Below, in pieces: positions 50,401 through 58,727 of a stretch of DNA of 60,000 bases. Where the stretch lies: assembly GCF_029227915.1 (NCBI RefSeq), contig NC_079875.1, positions 17,603,001 through 17,663,000 on the forward strand, given 5' to 3'. Position numbers and translations under genes: made by a program. The number at the start of each line of letters is the position of its first letter. Position 1 is the stretch's first letter. Under the pieces are notes generated by a model, which searched no databases, had not been told where the DNA came from, and saw nothing but the letters and a program-made list of their open reading frames with translations. The DNA is from Hydractinia symbiolongicarpus. Taxonomy: Eukaryota > Cnidaria > Hydrozoa > Anthoathecata > Hydractiniidae.

Positions 50401-53400
50401 TATGACGAGATCGTCGTTTTTTCCGTCTCATTAGTTGCTCATCATCAGCAGTATCTACCGGTAGTTGTATCCTTTCAATATATTCGACATATTCTGGCGA
50501 GCAATCCATTTTAACTTTTTTTTATTTATATTTTTTGTAAAACGAACCACTTGCTGAGAATATTGACGTAGAATAAAGTTTGTAACCAACTTTTACTAAA
50601 CATAAATCAATTTGACGTCATATTTGGTTACGCAACATGATTGGCCCGGAATTTTATTAATTTCGTACCCAGTGCACCAGTGTTGTCGAAACGACGTTTT
50701 GACGGCTGTAAATCTGTAACGTTCTGTATTGTTATACATATCGATATTTTATCGTTTCGTTACTTCTCTTGTTACTTTTTTAGTTCTGAATGTCTCAACT
50801 AAACACGCGTAAAAAGTGTGAAAACACGACAAGTATAGTGAATAATACTTAGATTTTACCTGTTTCTTTTTTTAGATCGTCGAAGGGGTCCGTTTCTATG
50901 GTTACATGTGGTGGTTAAAAACTGGTTCGTACGCGATGATTCAGACATTCCGATCGGTTGTTGTTTCGTCTATATACATCAGTTTCAAGACATCTCAACT
51001 CAGTGGATTGATTATGTATAAGACGGGAAGCGTAAGAATTTATCTACTTTGTTTTACCGCGTTAATTTTTTTTTATCTTCGAGCGTGTGGATCGTGATTC
51101 CCAAATTTGTATGGAAGCTTTTAAGTGTTTTTGCTTTGTTAATGTCATAAATCGCACAGCAGATCGTTTCCAGCTCTAAACAGTAATGGTCACACGTGAA
51201 ATAGTGATGCATACATGTAAGGGGGGTTAAAAATCATGTGCCTGATACGCAAGAGATTTATTTTAAAACTCTAGGGTACAAAATAAGGAAGGTAACTGAA
51301 AATTGCAGTCTTCTGGGCCTGCTATAATGTGGAGATGATAATTATCCCGCTTCTGGGAAATAATTTCTCTTAGAGTTATTATTCTTACCTGATTTAGGCA
51401 TCGCAGCATCATTTCTATATGGGCTTGATAGCTGGAAACTTGGTTGTTATGCTTCAACGCAGCAACAGCATAATGGCGCCGTATGTTTCCTCCAATCTTA
51501 CGTTGAGTGACGGACAATGGCATAATATGAGCCTTGCTTACACAGGAGGAGGGTAAGTACTCTCCAACGTTGTTTATACACTGCAAAGATGGACAGATAG
51601 CAAGCTAACTACCGAACTATTTCGTGATTTTATAAGAGGTACCCTAGAGTACTAAGTACCGCTGGGAAAGGGTGAGTGGTTAAACGGGAGGGATTAATGT
51701 AATAAAAATTAACATTGGCTGCAGAGTGGACAAAATGGATACTGCTAGTATACTGGTTGTTTTATTTTGTTAAACGGTAAATAGCAATGCAACACTACTC
51801 TCTTGCTTCTCTTCTGCAGACTACTTGCACTGTGAATTTGATAACAGATAAAAAATAAATTTCTAACGAAAAATACTTTGCTCATCTCGATAAATAGATA
51901 AAATGGGAGTTTCCAAATTGACAATCAAGGGAGGAGTGCGCCAAACTACCAATTAAGGGGAGGGGTGTTCCAAATAAACAATTAAAAATACCAAGTAATT
52001 GGTCATCTATAGTACCTGTTTTCAACTAACACAATTTGAAGATGGTGTACATCAATTGTAGAGTAAATTTAAAGCCATTAAAGAACGGTACCAGTCTTAA
52101 ATAGCCGGCGATGAAGGAGAGAATTTAACTATACTTATACCAGACCGCATTGCACCAAAATTAAAACAGAATCTTCCAAACATCTTTGAACACACTTTGA
52201 CAGCTTTTTTGTTTTCTTACTTTGATATTAAGAAGCAAATGTTTTTTTTAGTTTCCAGTTGCAGATCGACGCAAAAATCGTTTACACTGGATGGTTTGGC
52301 AACGTTGCACTGACTACAATCGGTACTGGTGACGTGTACATAGGCGGGTTATCAAGTGGCGTGCAAATAGGAATGGCTGTGCCCACTACAAGACATCTGC
52401 ACATAGATTTTGAAAGCTTCCTGATTAACAGAATGTAAGACATTTTGTTTTCAGCTTACTGAGAAAAAATGCTACTTCGTTCCCAGGTCTTCTTGTCATT
52501 ATTTGATGAGTCGGTAATGTTGGAAGAAAACCTGGAAAAGAGTTAGAAAGTGCTGAAAAGAGACTGCGTTGTGAAACGCGTAGGTCAAAGAGTAACCGAC
52601 TAAAATTTAAATGGCGCGAAATTTACAACAATGAATAAGATGCTAATTTGAATAAAACTGAAAGGAGCGTTTGCGGCTTAAACAATGTGATTTAAAAAAA
52701 ACCCAACAAATTTCCAATTTCTCTTTTCCATAGGCAACAGAATTTCTTTAGTGGAAGCTATGTTGGTGTGTCATACGCTGGAATAACGCCTGGGAGTAAT
52801 CAAGCTCGACCTCCGCCAGCCTGTGCTGCTTCGTTCCCAGACCTGATATTCGCTCCAGATCCTTTACAAGTTCGTTTCGGAAAAGTACCATGGGCGAGCA
52901 TTCAAAGTTACATCGGCTATCGATTATCAGCAAGTACAACGCAGAAGTATTTTCAGACAAGGTAGCCTTAAAATATTATCTTAAGTTTGTTGATATTTTT
53001 AGCAATCAAGTTGGCCTTTTAAACGAATTTAATTTAACAAGGTTTTTGGTGGTTTTATAATTGACTCAAAGCCACAACTTTTGAAATTTGAAACCGGTTA
53101 TTATCCTGTGTACTGAAGTTGGATCTATAAACAAATTTAATTTATTGCGTTATATTTTTGCAGTTTTGTTGTAACGATGAGCTTCCGTGCCGTTTCTGGT
53201 GACGGTGTCATATTTTACATCGCCAACAGCGACACAAACCCGACGCAGTATGTGTCACTAGAACTTATCAATGGGCGTTTGCGTTATGAATTTCATAATG
53301 GCCAAGGCAAGGTAACCATAGAGACCGGAAATACGACGAATTACGCGGGAGAAGGAAAATGGTATAAGGTTAGAGAATAAAGCTTTATAATCAAACTCCC

Positions 53401-55755
53401 CTCGTTTAGCTCTCCTCCGTCCCCTTCAGAAGTTCTAAATGCTTTGTACTTCCCACTCCTGGAATTTTCAATCAGTTTGAGGTTATTCATTAACCTCGTC
53501 CACAGGGTCTTGTGGCCCCTGAGCCGTTATTACGCCGTTATCAACTTCATCACAAGGCAAAATGCCCTGGGAACGAGGCTGGTGATTTATGGCTACCTTT
53601 ATCTTCAAATAAAGAACTCGATATCATTTTAGATATATCTGCTCCGTATTTATCAATTCGGTGCCATCCTAATTCCTGAAACGATGGAGTACAAAAATTC
53701 GCGTCACGATCAAGCTGCACAACCGCTTTATTTGACCCGACCCCTGTACATTGGAGGCTTACCTAACAACATTGTTGCTAACCACTTCATGAAACGAAAG
53801 TATGGCTTCAACGGTTGTCTGCGCAAATTCGAAATATCGTCGGGATTCGAAACGTACGCAATAGATTTTACACGACCTGATCTCGGTGGAACGCAAACGG
53901 GAACAACTTCGTGTTATTCTAACACGGAGACGGGTGTTTATTTTAACGGAAAAGATTCGTGGGTGAATTACGGTGAGCACTTCGTTAATTTTCTTTTTTA
54001 ATATTCGCTTTTTGGTCTTTTTTTCCATGCTTAACGAGGACTTGTAATTAGGTTGTAGACCCTCTCTTTAATGCTGCTAATAAGTAAGTCTAGGTTATGG
54101 GGTTTCCATCATTAATCCTGTACTCATGCTGAGACCAATGCCAAAGAGGTCGCTTAGTGATTGCAGCTGTTTTTTCAATATCAGGGATTCAACACACAAA
54201 TTCCAACATTTAGTGCTTCCATTGGATAACTACTTCAGTTCCATGCAGACTGAATTGTGCTTGTTATTGTATCCGACTTTTTAATTTCAGCCAACAATTT
54301 TATCCTGCACCCAGATTTTACTCTCGAGCTTCGATTCAGGACGTATAAACGTTCAGGAACACTCCTGTATTTATTCTCCAACCAAACACCAAATGGAGTG
54401 GGTGTCGGTAAGATCTTTAAACAATTTCGTTTATGCTACGTCCACGATGGTTTAATGTTGTCTTTAAAGGATTGAGATTCGTTTTTCGTAGGGAGTGGAT
54501 TTGGGTCATATATGTTGTTGGAGTTAGAAGATGGAAAGGTATGTATGGTCGGTCTTACTAAGTATAGATATTAGATGTTTGCCTAACCTAACAGCTTGAA
54601 AAAAGCACGCATGCTCAACCAAAATCACCATTAATTTTTGGTCGCAAATAACTAATTACATGAAATAGGTGTGATTCATCACACCCATTTTATGTAATGT
54701 GTGGACATCCGCAACTTAGAAGAGGAGGGGGTTAGCTGCTGTGAGCAGACATTCTTTACCTTTTTGGTATTCCTTGTTGATTTTGTTAGCTTTCAAGTTG
54801 TTGTTATCTATGTACGTGAGTAGCATTTTGAATAAAAAATTTGTACTCAGAAACTATACTAATACTAAATATGACAATTTGTGTCCGCACAGACACGGGG
54901 AGGAGGGGTTGGTTAAAAAAAATCAGGCGGGTACGGGCAAAAGAAGAATGATGGGTATTTGAAGTACAGCCTAATACTTTTTCGGATAACTGTTCACATT
55001 ATTTGATCAAAGAAACTGTCCCCAGCAACTCTGTCATTTTTTATTTAGATCAACTTTCACTACAAGCCTTCCATGCTTCAACCAGGTCAAACATTTGTGT
55101 GGAAAGACTCAAAAGGAGACAAATCTTACTATCTGTGTGATCAAAGATGGCACACCTTAAAAATCAGTAAAACCGCGCGAAGTTTGAGGATCAAAGTTGA
55201 TTCTCTTTTAAACATGGGAGGCGGAGTTGTGGATGAAACCAATAGTGGACAAATTAATGGTTTTATGTACATTGGTGGTGTCAAAGGTAGCGTAGATTAT
55301 TTTTTTCCCTTACGAGAACTATAATCATGCTCAATATATTGGGACAAATTCAGCTTAAAAACCCCTCACCCCTTTCGTAATGTTGGAGAGCCAGAGGACC
55401 CTGTATCCGTGTCTCATCACTGAGGTAAGGGGGGGGGACGTAAATATTTGGATTTAATGAAATAAAAATTTCGCTTTGGTCTCCGGTCTTTATGTTATAC
55501 ATGGATGGTTACATGATTTCGGGAGAAAATGTTGCGATGTTGATTCCATCCCGACCTCATGTAAAGGCTGCCTAGGTAACCTCTCGTCTGTCATGGTATC
55601 TTTTTGTTTTGCTTGTAGGAGGTATACAGAAACCTGGCCAGGTTACAAGATATTTCGATGGATGCTTGCAGCTCGTGTCTCTCGGGCAGAATTCAGAACG
55701 AATCCAATCGAGCGTGGATGGAAACAATGTGGTGTTTGGTTGTCCAACATTTTAA
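14408..55755 (+). CDS. Laminin alpha chain with inserted C2 and ILEI domains (52 exons, 2873 aa)
   Basis: Secreted basement-membrane subunit. Start: ATG 14408, giving MQTFYLLLLVISLKV as signal peptide. Exons: 14408-14725, 15352-15597, 16822-16890, 18166-18243, 18526-18754, 19302-19420, 19700-19790, 20739-20839, 20987-21092, 21509-21561, 26251-26359, 27016-27118, 28500-28572, 29909-30193, 30808-30914, 31079-31155, 31404-31547, 33360-33587, 34182-34288, 34586-34763, 35089-35238, 35799-35950, 36567-36680, 37064-37175, 37987-38183, 38268-38441, 38931-39047, 39678-39891, 40268-40476, 41132-41316, 41706-41844, 41933-42038, 42201-42428, 42953-43195, 44069-44200, 45001-45189, 45617-45933, 46626-46797, 46888-46997, 47421-47809, 48086-48271, 48383-48542, 50876-51031, 51398-51552, 52252-52434, 52734-52961, 53164-53368, 53633-53972, 54291-54407, 54492-54538, 55049-55286, 55619-55755. 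The sum is 8622 nt, in phase throughout. Domains: LN, LE, IV-like, LE, coiled coil with C2 and ILEI inserts, five LG. Five LG domains mark it as an alpha chain; the orthologue class is unresolved. Confidence 0.9.
16080..16765. repeat. 29-bp minisatellite, about 23-24 copies, in laminin intron 2
   Basis: The unit is gcatcaag(c/t)cttg(c/g)ctcagttgttattct, 29 bp. Variation is confined mostly to two positions: c/t in aag(c/t)c and c/g in ttg(c/g)c. Because 29 is not a multiple of three, each forward frame reads through the same unit three ways, and all three forward frames stay open for more than 220 codons. The translations are shadows: the array lies between laminin exons 2 and 3, which splice in phase without it. 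Confidence 0.95.
17338..17960. mobile_element. PIF/Harbinger-like MITE (623 bp) in laminin intron 3
   Basis: Inverted ends AGGCGGTTATACACGATCCG and, at the right, the complement of AGGCGGTGATAGACGATCCG, with similarity continuing into an AATCGAATTCGATT stretch. A TTA trinucleotide flanks each side, as expected of PIF/Harbinger insertions. The terminal sequence is partly duplicated inside at about 17815-17865. No transposase. Confidence 0.7.
20155..20365 (-). repeat. Dispersed repeat, copy 2, in laminin intron 7
   Basis: Reverse complement of 1900-2125, including the GTGTGACGGATGGACACACA motif at about 20310. It ends near ggaatccactctttatatgcc, matching the far edge of copy 1. Confidence 0.65.
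21733..25102 (-). CDS. Galactose-3-O-sulfotransferase-like Golgi enzyme (525 aa)
   Basis: Type II membrane enzyme expected to move sulfate from PAPS to the 3-OH of galactose on glycans in the Golgi. Exons on the minus strand: 25102-24810, 24241-24089, 23512-23291 and 22642-21733; 1578 nt, in phase at every junction. A 45-residue cytoplasmic part precedes one transmembrane segment (FSIVVVWLFTFCVIMLVFI, residues about 49-67), then a stem with possible helices. The catalytic domain starts at about residue 150 with CTPQSNVVFIKTHKTASST, holding the 5'-phosphosulfate-binding loop. The 3'-phosphate-binding motif is ITILRDPVTQFESSFYYF near residues 240-257. Both motifs are those of the GAL3ST family. 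The cytoplasmic part and stem make it longer than the usual 420-490 residues; an alternative start is Met10. The whole gene lies within laminin intron 10, on the opposite strand. Which of GAL3ST1-4 it matches best is not decided. Confidence 0.85.
26070..26155. repeat. Small foldback repeat with CCTCGTCC ends
   Basis: An arm beginning aacctcgtcctcaaggctc and containing tttttcact is followed, about 35 bp on, by its approximate complement agtgaaaaaggagatctggggaccaggt. A related short element lies at 53490-53583. Located in laminin intron 10. Confidence 0.45.
27269..27389 (+). mobile_element. Non-autonomous Helitron-like copy, laminin intron 12
   Basis: Starts TCTCTATAATAATACCCGTA, contains the CTGTCTGTCTG tract and GCTTAGCTGCGCAA body, and ends CTAACGACTAG. 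Flanked by A and T. The terminal hairpin is lost in this copy, a deletion relative to the others. Confidence 0.65.
27807..27877 (-). tRNA. tRNA-Gly (UCC)
   Basis: On the minus strand it folds as a full cloverleaf. The acceptor stem GCGTCGG pairs with CTGACGC (one G-T pair); the D-arm lies around GGTGTAAAGGTTAGC; the anticodon arm has TTCC (anticodon TCC) in the loop; the T-arm is CCGGG TTCGATT CCCGG. It closely matches eukaryotic glycine tRNA with anticodon UCC. The T-arm and D-arm serve as the internal B and A boxes for RNA polymerase III. It lies in laminin intron 12, opposite in strand to laminin. Confidence 0.93.
28500..31155 (+). other. Laminin domain IV-like globule, exons 13-16
   Basis: Residues about 541-721, roughly 180 residues with few cysteines between two LE blocks. 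It opens with GYYFPSMHYI, the typical start of short-arm domain IV segments in laminin alpha chains, and closes just before the PCKCNPAG repeat. Only one such globule is present; vertebrate alpha-1, -2 and -5 chains have two. Which subtype it is (L4a or the alpha-3/5 IVb type) cannot be settled by eye; the start favours IVb. Confidence 0.65.
31201..31334 (+). mobile_element. Non-autonomous Helitron-like copy, laminin intron 16
   Basis: Starts TCTATATTATAATACCCGTA and ends with the CCCGTGGATATTTCCACGGG hairpin followed by CTAACAACTAG; A on the left flank, T on the right. The same body as the copy at 11118, with a shorter CTGTCTGTC tract. Confidence 0.75.
32322..32600. mobile_element. PIF/Harbinger-like MITE (279 bp) in laminin intron 17
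   Basis: Terminal inverted repeats of about 45 bp, starting AGGGGGATTTTCACGAAGCG on the left and AGGCGGATTTTCACGAAGCG on the right (complement), continue through an AATTGAACGGCGAATTC stretch. TAA trinucleotides flank both sides. TIR start and 3-bp TWA duplication fit PIF/Harbinger. No coding capacity. Confidence 0.8.
35531..35700. repeat. Tandem duplication, 86-bp unit x2, laminin intron 21
   Basis: The unit begins cattgctgctttagat and includes caaatccttagattaggtc and gtcttgaacaatgcatcc. The second copy starts at 35617 with a few substitutions. Non-coding. Confidence 0.85.
39678..40476 (+). other. C2 domain inserted in the laminin coiled coil, exons 28-29
   Basis: Residues about 1280-1420. 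Order of C2 landmarks: VRVNVLRGYHLVPRD, then KSDPYFKLSIF (strand with the SDPY motif), LDPTWDW (matching the LNPxWNE strand), FFITPEQIQ, then LIISLYDYDADNSDDFMGE with the DxD and DDF acidic loop, and VINLADI. Aspartates in the first and third loops are those used to bind calcium in C2 domains, so calcium binding is plausible. Both flanking introns are phase 0, so the 423-nt two-exon unit can be added without changing frame. C2 domains are usually cytosolic lipid or calcium sensors; one inside a secreted laminin is unexpected. The final strand may extend into exon 30 (YTERWSS). Confidence 0.8.
40880..41056 (+). mobile_element. Non-autonomous Helitron-like copy, laminin intron 29
   Basis: Starts TCTCTTTAATAATAGCCGTA, carries the GCGCGGACCCCCCGCTGAG type body shared with two units of the 11.4-12.0-kb array, and ends with a hairpin (CCATGGATTTTTCCACGG) and CTAACGACTAG. 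Flanked by A and T. It ends about 75 bp before laminin exon 30. Confidence 0.75.
42201..43195 (+). other. ILEI/FAM3 (PANDER)-type domain in the laminin coiled coil, exons 33-34
   Basis: Residues about 1564-1720. Recognised landmarks are IQINGIDYHPHLNGHSVLLV, then NYRTGAVEQVQNFRTD, DRFLQQIQ, GKVVIIVKQGSGSIA, LLELGG and GSYILLGYRR. These follow the plan of the ILEI domain found in FAM3 cytokine-like proteins, POMGNT1 and CEMIP: an xVNG-type strand, GxNVVVL, FDT, a helix ending in FLxxI, GxIVxxAVxD, LxxLGS, and RxxYALIG. Flanking introns are both phase 1, so the 471-nt unit is a symmetrical module. ILEI folds occur in secreted or luminal proteins and can bind glycans, which would suit a matrix protein. 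That role is inference. Confidence 0.75.
43405..43458. repeat. 25-bp hairpin in laminin intron 34
   Basis: Left arm GTTTTCCCAGCATCCTTGAT and onward to GGG, a 4-nt CCCT loop, and a right arm complementary over 25 bases with one mismatch. Too short a loop for a typical miRNA precursor; more likely a foldback repeat or the remains of an inverted duplication. Confidence 0.8.
49049..49121 (-). tRNA. tRNA-like sequence, probable pseudogene or SINE head
   Basis: On the minus strand it shows a clear D-arm (TAGCTCAGTTGGTAGAGC) and T-arm (GTAGGTTCGATTCCTAC), hence good A and B boxes. The acceptor arms TCACTGG and CCAGTAA pair except for one C-A mismatch. The anticodon stem TGACA/TGTCA encloses eight bases (TTAAACAG) instead of seven, so the anticodon cannot be assigned. 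The overall body resembles tRNA-Lys. It lies in laminin intron 42, downstream of the nested coiled-coil gene. Confidence 0.5.
49272..50509 (-). CDS. Uncharacterised coiled-coil protein (319 aa) nested in laminin intron 42
   Basis: Three exons on the minus strand: 50509-50332, 50220-49673 and 49505-49272. The sum is 960 nt, in phase at both junctions, with consensus donors and acceptors. It begins MDCSPEYVEYIERIQLPVD and is rich in Lys, Arg and Glu, with a basic KKRRSRH patch near residue 30. An acidic, low-complexity part around residues 65-100 contains EEDQDGGKSE. From about residue 155 there is a long heptad-like helix (for example KLIEKHKTTKLELLEEKEAV), then more helix containing RRLAQRWRFVGKKKLL, ending TSRF. 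No signal peptide or membrane segment, so cytosolic or nuclear. I do not recognise the family. It shares the 2.3-kb intron with the tRNA-like sequence; strand is opposite to laminin. Confidence 0.75.
53490..53583. repeat. Foldback repeat with ACCTCGTCCACAGGG ends, laminin intron 47
   Basis: Left arm acctcgtccacagggtc; right arm ccctgggaacgaggctgg, approximately its complement. The pattern is a short palindromic repeat (MITE-like) about 95 bp long, related to the element at 26070-26155. Target duplications were not resolved. Confidence 0.55.
54656..54697. repeat. Near-perfect 42-bp palindrome, laminin intron 50
   Basis: The arms TTACATGAAATAGGTGTGA and TCACACCCATTTTATGTAA are complementary apart from a G/A-type mismatch and flank a 4-nt centre. 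No coding relevance seen. Confidence 0.75.
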
Positions 55756-55836
55756 TTTCTTTCTTTCATTTTTAGGTAGTTGTAAATAAGAATTAGTTGC
55801 TCAAAAAATCAAGTTTCTTTTTAAATTTCATCAAAA

Positions 55837-55842
55837 AATAAA
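55837..55842 (+). terminator. Polyadenylation signal of the laminin gene
   Basis: AATAAA 82 bp after the laminin stop (55753-55755). It lies only 60 bp from the last base of the convergent LRRC61-like reading frame (stop 55902-55904, minus strand), so the two 3' UTRs probably overlap or abut. Confidence 0.6.
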
Positions 55843-55901
55843 TAGTTCCTCATATACAAATATATACACACTACATGAACGACACCATTTTGTCCGTCAA
55901 G

Positions 55902-58727
55902 TCACGTGTCAAACACAAATGCACGCATCTCTTCTAATATTTTGTGAGCCTCCATGCTTCGTTTTCCACAGTTGTTAGCAATCTCTAAACAAACCAGACA
56001 TAAAAAAATTGCGAACCAAAACCAGTGCCCAACAAAAGCCCCTGACATAAACGTAAGTTGAAACCAAGTTACCTTCTGCTTTTTCGTACGCGCCGTTTCG
56101 TTCAAATCCAAGACGAACAAATGAAGGCTCTAAATAAGAAAATAGCCTAGTGAAGTAACACGTACACACACGGTACAATTTTATCTAATAACGAGCGTTT
56201 TGTTCCTACCTTCAAATGTTGAGGCTTTCCAATCGAGTAACTGCTTGGAAACTGAATGGTTATATTCTTAAAAATGAATGACAAAAATTGCACATCACTT
56301 TTTGTCTTGAACACTAGTTTTTAGGATAAAAACCAGGAGATCGCAAATTCAGAAAAAAAATGAAGTAAAAACTCATGAACTGGATGGGGTCTGAGTATAC
56401 CCCATCCCAAAAAAGGGCATGCCACCTAGATTACTTACTAGATGAGCAGACATCCATTTCACTACATATTCTGTTGAGTTCTTTAACTTCGCCAAGTTGT
56501 GGTTCACCTGGATAAAAAAATAAAGATATTACAGTACAGTCAGTGGCTGCAACGGTATATAGCTGATCCTCTAAAGTTTCGGAACACCCTGTTAGGGTTA
56601 TCGTTTATTTAACAGTAATTGCAAACTGAGACGAGAGAACATGTATAATTTGCGGAACTATGCATAAACAAATAACAATTTTTCGCTGAGAATGAAACCC
56701 TTCGGAACACCCTGTTAGGGTTATCGTTTATTTAACAGTAATTGCAAACTGAGACGAGAGAACATGTATAATTTGCGGAACTATACATAACAATTTTTCG
56801 CTGAGAATGAAACCCAACATAAAATTACCGTTAATAATTTCAAGCCAAGGTAAAAGTTCCACAATCTGTTTTGATGCATCACAGTTGGACGCGTAAACTA
56901 AAAAAACAATAGCCAAGTTCACCAAACATTCTTAAAAACAAAGGCTGGGCAATTCATTTTCAACTCTTAAACATAGATCTAAACACAGAATACATTAAAA
57001 TTGGAGTATAGCCTATGGCAGTAGGAACAGCACCACAAAGAATTGGATTAAATAAGGCGAACTATAAACTATTTAAACTGAGGCGAACTATGTTGTGTCA
57101 GGTAAAACGAGGCAAAGAAACGAGTTCAATAGTCACGGCAACAACAACCAAAAAATAGGCAACCCGGCATTCCGAAAAATAGGTAACCCGGCATTTAAAA
57201 CAGTCTTACGCGGGTTTGTCAAATTCTTTTTATCGTCTTTTAAAATCAGCGTTTTCAATTTGTCCAATTTTGTCAAGGGGAGTACAGTGTCAACACTGAA
57301 AGAAAAGAGTAAAGGTTTGGCCATTTGCATTTCAGCAGAGTAAAATCAAATGTAGTTATACGCACCTGTTTAGGAAATTGCCTGAAATGTTTAAACGTGA
57401 TAACGATTCGAGGCGTTCCAAGCCAGCTAAAGAAATGTCAATTTAAGGGTTATTCCTTCAGCTCTATAGGTTAGGCTGAAAATTAAGTAAGGTTGAACAA
57501 GGACGTTTCATCCATGACCATACTTACACAGTGCCGCAAGTCGGTTCGACGAAACATCTAAGCTTTCCAAGCAAGTTAGTTTTCCTAGAAGTTAAAAAAT
57601 TCACCTGTTCCCTGAATGGGGATTACAGCTATTCTCATAATCAATTATTTGCCGGATTTATTTTATGATGCAATGAAAATACAATATGGAGTTTTGCTGG
57701 ATATATATGATAATATGGTCCCCAGAAATATATTTGGGAATCTCTTTTCACGAATCAGATATTAAACAAACATTTTACAATATCGTCCAACAATCCAAGG
57801 AAACAAATTCTACTCTTACTCTGCCAACATTTTTATGAGGAATATTTAGAGATCTTACGAAGCGCCATGACACTGGACAGTTTGTTTGATGACAGATCCA
57901 AATAAACAAGATTAGCGCATTCTCCTATGCAACCAAGGTCGAATATACCTAAATAAATGGAAAAATATATTAACGGAAATTTGTCGCAACATTTTGTCGT
58001 TGAACAGATGTAATGCTGGTATCCTGCTTAATATTTAGCACGACTTTTTGTGCGCCCACAAAATAGTACGCTGGTAGGAAGAAGTCATGAAACAGCACAC
58101 GAAAACTTTCTGACAAAATGACGGAAATGAGTAGTTTTGCTCCTTCTATGGTGAGAATCACGACGAATATCTCCTAATTCCCCACCAGACGAAATATTCA
58201 GTTTGAAAAAATATTTGGCCATTTGATTTTTTAGAGGAATATTACTGTGCACGCTGGCAGTAAAAAGCTACGAATCTGCACACAAAAACTTTCTGATAAA
58301 ACGACGGAAATGAGTAGTTTTAGTCCGTATATGCCCAGAGTCTTGACGAATATCTCTCAATTCCCCACCACACGGAATACCCACTTTGAGAAAATATTTG
58401 GTAATTTATTTTGTTAGTGAATTATTACGGTCAATATAAAATGTCGGATTTAATTTTCAATTTTGCGACGTAGTAAACGCCACCACCTAGTAAGATAATA
58501 TTCCGCTTCCCCCGTGACAGTAAAATACTATTTCGCTTCCCGCGTAACATTAGCATAGTGGATAAGAACAGCAACGAGAAAAAGTTTCTTCCTTAGGCGT
58601 AATGTACAGTTCGGAAGTAAAAGAAAAAAATCTTACCTCGATTATTCAAACTTAAAACAAAGATGGTTTCTAAATCAAACTGCTGTGTTTCATCTTTGAG
58701 AAACCGCGAAGTAATTACTTGAGCCAT
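55902..58727 (-). CDS. LRRC61-like leucine-rich repeat protein (239 aa)
   Basis: Ten exons on the minus strand: 58727-58637, 57948-57859, 57584-57528, 57426-57366, 57295-57210, 56897-56829, 56507-56439, 56266-56210, 56129-56073 and 55984-55902; 720 nt, in phase throughout. It starts MAQVITSRFLKDETQQFDLE and continues with leucine-rich repeats: FDLGCIGECANLVYLDLSSN, then LTCLESLDVSSNRL and LESLSRLNISGNFL. A capping part, KLDKLKTLILKDD with ASNCDASKQIVELLPWLEI, is followed by VKELNRIC and a helical C-terminal tail. The opening, the IGEC repeat and the ELLPWLEIING cap match vertebrate LRRC61 (about 259 residues) in order and spacing. It is a cytosolic protein of poorly known function. Tail to tail with the laminin gene, 146 bp apart. 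Confidence 0.85.
56579..56816. repeat. Tandem duplication, about 123-bp unit x2, LRRC61-like intron
   Basis: The unit starting cggaacaccctgttagggtt and including gagaacatgtataatttgcgg is repeated from 56703 almost unchanged; the second copy lacks a few bases near cataaacaaataac. Lies between exons 6 and 7. Confidence 0.9.
58060..58440. repeat. Diverged tandem duplication, about 190-bp unit x2, LRRC61-like intron 1
   Basis: Both copies share tttctga(c/t)aaaa(t/c)gacggaaatgagtagttt, acgaatatctc and attccccaccac with scattered substitutions. Non-coding. Confidence 0.8.

Larger units (their letters stand above)
45776..55755 (+). other. Laminin globular (LG) domains 1-5, exons 37-52
   Basis: Residues about 1882-2873. 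LG1 is in exons 37-39 (FTIEYKQRAQ to YVGDVRYMSFD); LG2 in exons 40-42 (NYRFRLPPA, WYRVMISRSG, FAGDMRYASF); LG3 in exons 43-46 (YGYMWWLKTG, DGQWHNMSLAY, VYIGGLSSG). A proline-containing linker lies in exon 46. LG4 is in exons 46-48 (YIGYRLSAS, GKWYK, LYIGGLP, FNGCLRKFEI) and LG5 in exons 48-52 (FTLELRFRTYKRSG, DQRWHTLKI, FMYIGGVK, YFDGCLQLVSLG). LG4 and LG5 keep the GCL cysteine near the end. The tandem binds integrins, dystroglycan and heparan sulfate in known alpha chains. Confidence 0.85.
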
